Of a DNA stretch of 6,041 nt, positions 1 through 4,404 are shown one piece after another; the stretch's first letter is position 1; every line of letters begins with the position of its first letter. Below the pieces are notes generated by a model. That model made no database searches, had not been told where the DNA came from, and worked only from the letters and a program-made list of their open reading frames with translations. Location of the stretch: assembly GCA_021323155.1 (NCBI GenBank), contig JAJTCI010000185.1, forward strand, positions 1 to 6,041. The letters run 5' to 3'. A program made the translations under genes and the position numbers. The DNA comes from Chitinophagaceae bacterium. GTDB lineage: Bacteria; Bacteroidota; Bacteroidia; Chitinophagales; Chitinophagaceae.

Positions 1-187
1 AAAGATATTTGTTTCCCTTGTAAACGTCGTATTGAAAATAGTGCGGTCCTGCCGGACCCAGCTTGCGCGAATAGGTGATATGGTATTCATCGATCACCCA
101 TTCCCGCTGCTTTTCCGCGGTGACCAGGCCAGGCAAAGAACAAGCTGTCGCCCATGTAATGCACAATATCGATACTAATATTTTCAT
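1..187 (-). CDS. N-terminal part of an exported, probably lipid-anchored protein (runs off left edge)
   Basis: Read on the minus strand from the ATG at 187-185, the frame stays open for 62 codons to the window edge. It starts MKILVSILCITWATACSLPG: a short basic start, a hydrophobic core and a cysteine at residue 16 preceded by A-T-A. That fits a loose lipobox, although the -3 Ala is weaker than the usual Leu, so a type I signal peptide is an alternative. The mature part begins hydrophilic and contains a tyrosine/proline-rich stretch (YSRKLGPAGPHYFQYDVYKG, about residues 39-58). I recognise no family. The ATG lies 19 bp after the TAA of the methyltransferase gene on the same strand, so it is probably the next gene of the same operon. 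The C-terminus is outside the window. Confidence 0.7.
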   Translation of the reverse strand, partial: MKILVSILCITWATACSLPGLVTAEKQREWVIDEYHITYSRKLGPAGPHYFQYDVYKGNKYL

Positions 188-206
188 GGCCGAGTCAACA
201 ACCAGG

Positions 207-959
207 TTATGGAGTGCAATTAAAGATCGACATAAACGGCGTGAATTTGGTCTCCCGGATCGACGAAAATCCTGCCTTCGTGAACGCGTCTTTCCAGGTG
301 GCGCTCGAAAAAAAATGGGTGAACCCAACGGTGAAAGCAAGGAAATTCGGGAAATCGCGCAGGTGCTCCACCATGATCACTTTACCACCGGGCCTGCATA
401 CCCGGTGACATTCCTTTAAGAACAGGATCTTCTCTTCGTGTGACCTGATCTCGTGCACCGCGGAGAGCAGGAAGATGATATCAGCTGACTGATCTTCTAA
501 CGGGATAGCGTTTGATTTTATCTCTTCCGTACCGGGATAGAACATACTCACTTTGCGCGCGCGTTTGATCGCCGGCTCCGTGTGCCGTTTGGCGTCATAA
601 AAATCGAACACACGCAGTTCCGCTCCCGGGAAGTTGTGATGAATAATGAAACTGGTCTCGTCAAACCCCGCGTTTATATTGACGATCTGCTGCGGGTTTT
701 CGTTCGGCCGCACCACTTTCTTCAGCCAGTCAAATGAATAGAACCCGGAGAGATCATACACGTAGGCCGATACGATCAAAGGCATCACCAGCCCGTATAT
801 AAATGCGGCGATCACGATCCAGAACACCGTATCCGGCCATACGATAAACCGGCGACTCAGGAACAACGCTGCCAGCGCGATCAATCCAAACACGTAAAAG
901 TGGCGGTTAAAGCTCAGGATATTCAATACGCCCTGGAAAGGCCTTCGTTTTATTTCCAT
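207..959 (-). CDS. Membrane-anchored class I SAM-dependent methyltransferase-like protein (UbiE/methyltransf_11 type)
   Basis: This 250-aa protein has two N-terminal hydrophobic segments (about residues 22-38 and 45-66) that should anchor it in the inner membrane, followed by a Rossmann-type methyltransferase domain (about 90-245). Visible landmarks are the strand-1 region IVNINAGFDETS (92-103), the acidic end of strand 2 (LRVFDFYD, 115-122), the motif IPLEDQSADIIFLLSAVHEI (152-171) and LKECHRVCRPGGKVIMVEHL (181-200), typical of UbiE-like enzymes. Motif I is degenerate: the usual D-x-G-x-G-x-G loop reads N-I-N-A-G-F-D, keeping one glycine. Substrate is unknown; a small lipid or quinone-like membrane molecule is an inference from the anchor. 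The first 10 bp overlap the end of the DUF2071 gene, which suggests translational coupling. The protein ends soon after the last expected strand, so it looks complete. Confidence 0.82.
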   Translation of the reverse strand: MEIKRRPFQGVLNILSFNRHFYVFGLIALAALFLSRRFIVWPDTVFWIVIAAFIYGLVMPLIVSAYVYDLSGFYSFDWLKKVVRPNENPQQIVNINAGFDETSFIIHHNFPGAELRVFDFYDAKRHTEPAIKRARKVSMFYPGTEEIKSNAIPLEDQSADIIFLLSAVHEIRSHEEKILFLKECHRVCRPGGKVIMVEHLRDFPNFLAFTVGFTHFFSSATWKDAFTKAGFSSIRETKFTPFMSIFNCTP

Positions 960-1690
960 TTTTCGATCCTTCCTTTTTTCCAGTAATAGGGAATGTTGCG
1001 GATGACGAAAGCGTTTGCCAGGCGCGCATCCTGCAATTGCAGGCTGTCAATAAATGAAAACCTTTGTTCCATCACTTCCACCGGCTCCGGCTTCCAGTTT
1101 TCTCTTACACCCTCTATGATCAACACTTCTTTTTTCTCCCCGTTGTAAGTAAAGGTGAAGGGTAACGGACCCGCGAACCGTCGTGCTTCTTTCCAATCGG
1201 CGAAGGGCGAGCCGGCCGGCAACGCAATGTCATCGCTTTGCGTATTGCTGATCCGGGCTTTGAAACCCGACTTAACTGAACTGACCCCGGTAAACCCGTC
1301 GCCGCTGGTCTGCGTAATATCCGTTGTAGTGTAATTATAGTGCGTGAAGATGTTGCCGAAGAATTCCATTTTCTTTTTATCCGTCTCGGACTTCAGGATA
1401 TACAAACCCCGCAACGATTTACCGGCAAGGGTGGTATACCGAACGAATACCCGGTAGCCGATCAGGAAGAAGTCGTTACCGAATATCGAAGGGAAGCCTT
1501 TTGGACGGAGTCCTTTTGTCTGCACCATCGCCACAGCGATAAATGCCCACTTGTCCTGGAAGGTATCCGCCTCAAGGCATTCGGGGATAAGGTGCTGTAC
1601 CTGCTCCTTCGGCACGGCGAACGTGAACACCAGCGAGCTCTCAAAAAATGCTTCTACAGCGAAAGGATGGTCTTTGAGAAAATCAAGCAT
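950..1690 (-). CDS. DUF2071 (YqjF/COG3361-like) family protein
   Basis: The 246-aa protein matches the DUF2071 family, which is thought to adopt an acetoacetate decarboxylase-like fold but has no settled function. Matching features are the N-terminal strand and helix with VPKEQVQHLIPECLEADTF (26-44), KWAFIAVAMVQTKGLRPKGF (47-66), the YRVFVRYTTLAGKSLRGLYIL block (79-99) and the C-terminal NIPYYWKKGR (232-241). No signal peptide or membrane helix is seen, so it is probably cytosolic. The start was set at the ATG at 1690-1688 because it overlaps the TAA of the DoxX-like gene as TAATG and because the family alignment begins there. The frame is open for another 113 codons upstream, but that stretch overlaps the DoxX-like gene and gives an arginine-, glycine- and proline-rich nonsense sequence. 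Its 3' end overlaps the methyltransferase start by 10 bp. Confidence 0.85.
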   Translation of the reverse strand: MLDFLKDHPFAVEAFFESSLVFTFAVPKEQVQHLIPECLEADTFQDKWAFIAVAMVQTKGLRPKGFPSIFGNDFFLIGYRVFVRYTTLAGKSLRGLYILKSETDKKKMEFFGNIFTHYNYTTTDITQTSGDGFTGVSSVKSGFKARISNTQSDDIALPAGSPFADWKEARRFAGPLPFTFTYNGEKKEVLIIEGVRENWKPEPVEVMEQRFSFIDSLQLQDARLANAFVIRNIPYYWKKGRIEKWK

Positions 1691-2079
1691 TACACCTGTT
1701 GGGTTGATTGGGTCCGTAGGCGAAATTCGTTGAAATAGATCAATGTGATCAATAAAAAGGCAAAAACCGCGTTGAACCTGCCCCACAACAACAGGTCCGG
1801 TACCAGGATGAACTCCAAAGTATTCATCACCGCGATCACCACCATTTGGGTGATGGCGTTCAGCCGCGCAAAACGACCTGATATTATCCATACCGCCATA
1901 GCGATCTCGCTCACACCGATCATTATGGTCAGGGTTCTTGCGTATTCCCCACCCATGATACGCGCAACGATCTCCTGGTGCCGCGGTACCAGGTTCAGCA
2001 CCTTGCAGATGAGCCCGTTGACCAGCCATACCGCTGCTATGAGAAAAGTGAGGATCTGATGGAGGGGTTTTTTCGTCAT
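1690..2079 (-). CDS. DoxX-like family four-helix membrane protein
   Basis: This 129-aa protein has four predicted membrane helices (about residues 7-24, 48-66, 73-91 and 102-116) and the signature WLVNGLICKVLNLVPRHQEI (18-37) followed by VARIMG, which is characteristic of the DoxX-like family (Pfam DoxX_3 / PF13781 group). Family members sit in the inner membrane; their biochemical role is unclear and the link of DoxX proteins to quinol oxidation or redox balance does not transfer safely to this branch. The ATG lies 29 bp after the cupin gene stop, and the stop shares one base with the next start (TAATG), so DoxX-like and DUF2071 proteins are likely made together. A DoxX-like/DUF2071 neighbourhood is, from memory, seen in other bacteria, which suggests a functional pair. 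Confidence 0.87.
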   Translation of the reverse strand: MTKKPLHQILTFLIAAVWLVNGLICKVLNLVPRHQEIVARIMGGEYARTLTIMIGVSEIAMAVWIISGRFARLNAITQMVVIAVMNTLEFILVPDLLLWGRFNAVFAFLLITLIYFNEFRLRTQSTQQV

Positions 2080-2108
2080 TGTGCGAACTACCAGATTAAG
2101 GTAGCATT

Positions 2109-2657
2109 TTACTTCCTTCTGTGAAAGACACTGGTATCCTTTACCAACGGGTTCCTCCCCAACTCCGTATAGCTGATCGCCTTCGTTGGGAATGCCGCCG
2201 TCAGGTGAAGTTCCTTTTCGCCGGTGTTTATGAATGTGTGCGGTACACCCGCGGGTATCCTGACAATATAAGGACCTTTCGCTGTGAATCTTTTTTCACC
2301 CATCATGTACAAAATACTTCCTTCATGAAGAATGTGCGCCTCTTCCGATTCATGCGTATGCAAAGGCGGCCCGCCATTGGGTTGGGTACTGGTCATGATA
2401 AAGGATAATGAATTGAAGCCGTAATCCTTGCCTTCGGCGATATGCCCGAATTCACCCGGCACGTCATAGAACGCCTGCATATGCTTTAACTCCACCACGT
2501 AATTACTGGTGTCAAACTTTTCAACAGATTTGTTCCAGTAACTGGTGTCGGGCCATTTCTTTGTTGCCGGATCTTCGGCTTTGGATGGCTCGTCCTTTTG
2601 CTTGCAACCCAAACTGCAGAGGGTAACAGCAGCTATCAAGATCCCTGCACTTCTCAT
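2109..2657 (-). CDS. Cupin-domain lipoprotein
   Basis: The 182-aa product begins MRSAGILIAAVTLCSLGCKQ: a positive N-terminus, a hydrophobic core and Cys18 as the likely lipidation site, followed by a charged linker (19-35). A single cupin beta-barrel follows (about 55-165). Cupin motif 1 appears as GGPPLHTHESEEAHILHEG (95-113), with likely metal ligands His100, His102 and Glu106 (HxH-x3-E). Motif 2 appears as PAGVPHTFIN (135-144), with His140. The ligand set is therefore intact and metal binding is plausible. The enzymatic or binding role is unknown; similar small exported cupins are often annotated only by domain. An upstream in-frame ATG at 2690 would add 11 residues (MVKSQNFKSNT), but it arises inside a 7-bp micro-repeat and would spoil the signal peptide, so the ATG at 2657 was chosen. 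Fifth from last in the putative operon. Confidence 0.85.
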   Translation of the reverse strand: MRSAGILIAAVTLCSLGCKQKDEPSKAEDPATKKWPDTSYWNKSVEKFDTSNYVVELKHMQAFYDVPGEFGHIAEGKDYGFNSLSFIMTSTQPNGGPPLHTHESEEAHILHEGSILYMMGEKRFTAKGPYIVRIPAGVPHTFINTGEKELHLTAAFPTKAISYTELGRNPLVKDTSVFHRRK

Positions 2658-2680
2658 GGTATTGCTTTTGAAGTTTTGAC

Positions 2681-2708
2681 TTTTCACCATTCACTATTCA
2701 CCACTCAC
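2681..2708 (-). repeat. Degenerate 7-bp tandem repeat (GTGAATR-type, four units)
   Basis: Read on the minus strand, the gap between the lipoprotein gene and the cupin gene contains GTGAGTG, GTGAATA, GTGAATG and GTGAAAA back to back, followed by GTC. The block begins five bases after the upstream TGA and ends about 23 bp before the preferred cupin start. It creates a spurious in-frame ATG for the cupin gene. It may be replication-slippage sequence; a role as a translation spacer cannot be judged from the sequence. Confidence 0.7.
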
Positions 2709-2713
2709 TTTCC

Positions 2714-3208
2714 TCACTCACCACACCTATACGGCACCACCCCTGAGTAAACCTGCCTGCCTTCCCTGCTCAGGCTGATCTTCACCTCATCGCACCCCGT
2801 ATTATCCAGGAAGAATTCCATATCGCCATTAATGTCCGGTAGCTTTTGATCAATCACCTTTCTCTTGCCATTATACATCACCACCTGCAGGTTGGCCAAT
2901 TCCCCGGCCAGCACCACCTTGGTTTTCTCAGACGGCTTCACCGCGTCACCCGCGCCGATCACCGTATTCCACAGCGCGATCGTGCTATCATTCAACACGT
3001 CAAAAGTGGAAAGTGTACTGTCCTTATACACCAGGTACGCGGATACGGACACTCCGCCTGGCTTAATTGGCGGGGGAGGGACTGGGACGCTGTCGCCTTT
3101 CACTTCCTCCAGCGACACATCCTCCACGGTGATCTCGGTCTTTTCGCCGGTACATGAAAAAAGTAATAACCAAATCAAAAACGCAGGAAAGGATTTCGGA
3201 GCTGTCAT
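2714..3208 (-). CDS. Hypothetical lipoprotein with Pro-rich linker
   Basis: This 164-aa protein starts MTAPKSFPAFLIWLLLFSCT, a clear lipoprotein signal with lipobox L-F-S-C and Cys19 as acceptor. A low-complexity acidic and proline-rich linker follows (about 25-52, with VPVPPPPIKPGG at 41-52). The globular part (about 53-164) is predicted mostly beta, with alternating hydrophobic strands such as VSVSAYLVYK (53-62) and LQVVMYNGKRKVID (107-120). Cys139 and Cys162 could form a disulfide in the periplasm or on the surface; they are its only cysteines after the lipid anchor. I recognise no family. It is the first gene of the six-gene minus-strand run, has no other in-frame ATG nearby, and a weak promoter-like motif lies almost directly before it. 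Confidence 0.78.
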   Translation of the reverse strand: MTAPKSFPAFLIWLLLFSCTGEKTEITVEDVSLEEVKGDSVPVPPPPIKPGGVSVSAYLVYKDSTLSTFDVLNDSTIALWNTVIGAGDAVKPSEKTKVVLAGELANLQVVMYNGKRKVIDQKLPDINGDMEFFLDNTGCDEVKISLSREGRQVYSGVVPYRCGE

Positions 3209-3213
3209 AGGGT

Positions 3214-3244
3214 CTAAAATATGATATTAAGCCTGATCGGAACA
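3214..3244 (-). promoter_or_regulatory. Weak candidate promoter of the minus-strand operon
   Basis: On the minus strand, TATTTTAG (3221-3214) resembles the Bacteroidota -7 element TAnnTTTG in five of six fixed positions. TGTT (3244-3241) lies 19 bp upstream where a -33 TTTG is expected, but matches poorly. It would place transcription start within a few bases of the lipoprotein ATG, implying a nearly leaderless message, which lowers confidence. Confidence 0.22.
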
Positions 3245-3272
3245 TTTCTGGACTTTTTTGGGTCTGCTGAAG

Positions 3273-3302
3273 TTTGGCGCTACGGTTGCCGTCCCATTTT
3301 TG
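3273..3302 (+). promoter_or_regulatory. Candidate Bacteroidota-type promoter for the 263-aa gene
   Basis: TTTG at 3273-3276 is a full match to the -33 element. CATTTTTG at 3295-3302 matches the -7 element TAnnTTTG in all fixed positions but the first. The spacer is 18 bp, near the usual 19-21. Transcription would start at about 3307-3310, just before the hairpin at 3312, giving a leader of roughly 220 nt that carries the hairpin and the tandem repeats. Short motifs like this occur by chance, so this is a prediction. Confidence 0.4.
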
Positions 3303-3311
3303 TCACCAGTC

Positions 3312-3351
3312 AAGACCGGGCAACGGGTGAAAAATACCCTTTCCCGGTTTT
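3312..3351 (+). promoter_or_regulatory. Long hairpin (structured leader or terminator-like element)
   Basis: AAGACCGGG (3312-3320) pairs with CCCGGTTTT (3343-3351) over 9 bp with one G-U. After an internal loop (CAAC against TTT), GGGT (3325-3328) pairs with ACCC (3336-3339) around a 7-nt loop. The T-run at the 3' edge makes it terminator-like when read on the plus strand, but no plus-strand gene ends nearby. It fits better as a 5' leader structure or attenuator of the downstream gene, or as the end of a very short transcript. Confidence 0.5.
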
Positions 3352-3354
3352 AAT

Positions 3355-3409
3355 AGATAAAGCATAGATAAAGCACGGATAAAGCATAGATAAGGCACAG
3401 ATAAAGCAT
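3355..3409 (+). repeat. Five tandem copies of an 11-bp unit (AGATAAAGCAT)
   Basis: Units start at 3355, 3366, 3377, 3388 and 3399: AGATAAAGCAT, AGATAAAGCAC, GGATAAAGCAT, AGATAAGGCAC, AGATAAAGCAT. They are contiguous with no spacer. The last base alternates T, C, T, C, T, so the array also has a 22-bp period. An inverted partial copy, TATGCTTTA, follows at 3430-3438. Unit length is close to one helical turn, so a repeated protein-binding site is possible; slippage origin is the plain alternative. Confidence 0.9.
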
Positions 3410-3460
3410 GCCTATGGGCATGGATTACCTATGCTTTACCCAAATTTAACCCATGCCTAT
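3407..3460. repeat. Palindrome cluster of CATGCC/GGCATG elements
   Basis: CATGCC (3407-3412) and GGCATG (3417-3422) form a 6-bp inverted repeat with a 4-nt loop. ATGGGCATGG (3414-3423) can alternatively pair with CCATGCCTAT (3451-3460) over 10 bp with one G-U. CATGCCTAT occurs twice in direct orientation (3407-3415 and 3452-3460). The mutually exclusive pairings resemble a switch, but no ligand-binding riboswitch family is recognised. Confidence 0.6.
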
Positions 3461-3531
3461 TGCATACCTTATTTCTGTGTTGTAAATTAAGACGTTGAAA
3501 AAACATTGCTTAACCTTTAAATAGAAAAACA

Positions 3532-4323
3532 ATGGCAATCCTACAGCCCGGGTTTTATTTTACGGGCTCCCTCAGCAATGTCTCCGCCTATAAAATGAAA
3601 GGAAGTGACAAGATCATTGTCCGCAAGAAAGGCGGGGCCGATAAAAACAAGATCTACAATTCGCCGGACCTCAACCGGGTACGCGAGAATTTCACGGAAT
3701 TCTCCGGGCGCTCCAAAGCCTGCAGCTTGATGAGCCAGGCGATGGGACGGGTGAGCAGGCTGGCCGATCATAACCTGGTGAATACGCTCCAGCCCTTGTT
3801 CCGCGCTTCCCAGCGAAAGGATACGGTGAGCCTGCGCGGCCAGTTGCATATTCGCATTACCAGCGCGCCGCAATTGTTCGTTGGGTATAATCTGAATAAG
3901 GGCAGGCGGTTCGACGAGATCGTACGTAGCCCGGTGAAATGTACCTTATCTAGGGAAACGCGATCCGCCCAGGTGGTGCTGCCCGCACTGGAACCGGGCT
4001 TTAGTTTTATTCCTGGAACCAAGCTGCCGTTCTACCGCATGGTGGTGTCACTGGGATTGATGCCCGATGTTTATTACCACCAGGATGGTTATTATCCCGA
4101 CACGGCATACGCAAATGAATTACCCGTACATTTCGAAGGTGAGTGGTACCACATCAGCAAAGGCTGCCCGGAGACGCTTGTGCAACTGCAACTGGGACCG
4201 GCGCCAGCAGAGGATCATTGCCTTGTATTGGCGGTCGGCATTTGTTTCGCGACGGCAGGCGTGGAGGGAGTAGAAGATAAGCTCAAGAATCCCGGGGCGG
4301 GAAAGGTGGTGGCGGTGGAATAG
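3532..4323 (+). CDS. Conserved hypothetical protein of Bacteroidota (263 aa)
   Basis: The frame from ATG at 3532 encodes 263 residues with no signal peptide and no membrane helix. The N-terminal part has a glycine-containing beta start (MAILQPGFYFTGSLSNVSAY, 1-20) followed by a basic strip KMKGSDKIIVRKKGGADKNK (21-40). A predicted helical stretch with many Arg, Ser and Gln follows (about 45-105). The C-terminal half (about 130-263) is mainly beta and ends in LVLAVGICFATAG (231-243) and GAGKVVAVE (255-263). From memory, Bacteroidota genomes carry unannotated proteins with this GSDK-IVRKKGG N-terminus and GAAK-type C-terminus, and the layout recalls DUF6266-like proteins, but homology to that family is not established. 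Function is unknown; the basic N-terminus would suit nucleic-acid contact. The A-rich TAGAAAAACA before the ATG is a typical Bacteroidota start context. Confidence 0.85.
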   Translation: MAILQPGFYFTGSLSNVSAYKMKGSDKIIVRKKGGADKNKIYNSPDLNRVRENFTEFSGRSKACSLMSQAMGRVSRLADHNLVNTLQPLFRASQRKDTVSLRGQLHIRITSAPQLFVGYNLNKGRRFDEIVRSPVKCTLSRETRSAQVVLPALEPGFSFIPGTKLPFYRMVVSLGLMPDVYYHQDGYYPDTAYANELPVHFEGEWYHISKGCPETLVQLQLGPAPAEDHCLVLAVGICFATAGVEGVEDKLKNPGAGKVVAVE

Positions 4324-4326
4324 AGG

Positions 4327-4354
4327 GGAATTAAGAGTTAGGAATTAAGAATTA
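4327..4354 (+). repeat. Two tandem 14-bp AT-rich units (GGAATTAAGAATTA)
   Basis: GGAATTAAGAGTTA (4327-4340) is followed directly by GGAATTAAGAATTA (4341-4354), identical at 13 of 14 positions. The unit is itself two related 7-mers. It lies in the 81-bp gap between convergent genes. A further single copy is at 5853-5866. No convincing intrinsic terminator was seen in this gap. Confidence 0.75.
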
Positions 4355-4404
4355 GAAATCGTGGTGCGGGTACTCTATGTATTTCGCCCTCGCTTGTATG
4401 ATTG

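Larger units (their letters stand above)
3209..3531. other. Gene-free divergent intergenic region with repeats and hairpins
   Basis: This 323-bp stretch separates the minus-strand lipoprotein gene from the plus-strand 263-aa gene. No credible coding frame was found. Its left part (3209-3272) is plain, apart from a possible minus-strand -7 motif. The middle (3273-3351) holds a plus-strand promoter candidate and a GC-rich hairpin. The right part (3355-3460) holds five 11-bp tandem units and a palindrome cluster. The last 70 bp are AT-rich leader sequence ending in TAGAAAAACA before the start codon. Confidence 0.85.

Noticed and set aside
75..419. Plus-strand open frame of 114 codons
   Set aside because: It lies antisense to the methyltransferase gene and the left-edge exported protein gene, both of which have recognisable signals; its translation shows no family features.
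1340..1738. Plus-strand open frame of 132 codons
   Set aside because: Antisense shadow of the DUF2071 gene, whose protein matches a known family; no independent signal for coding.
1691..2029. Upstream extension of the DUF2071 reading frame by 113 codons
   Set aside because: It overlaps the DoxX-like gene in another frame, translates to Gly/Arg/Pro-rich sequence without family similarity, and the family match begins at the ATG at 1690 with a TAATG junction.
2865..3224. Plus-strand open frame of 119 codons
   Set aside because: Antisense to the lipoprotein gene, Ser/Thr/Pro-rich by codon mirroring, and crossing the upstream start region of that gene.
3355..3460. Possible CRISPR array
   Set aside because: Units are 11 bp and contiguous with no spacers, and no cas gene is present in the window.
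3541..4022. Two overlapping minus-strand open frames (110 and 84 codons)
   Set aside because: Both are antisense to the 263-aa plus-strand gene, which has a better start context and coherent protein composition.
4324..4404. Bidirectional terminator between convergent genes
   Set aside because: Only a weak bulged GCGGG/CCCTCGC pairing was found with no T-run in the right place.
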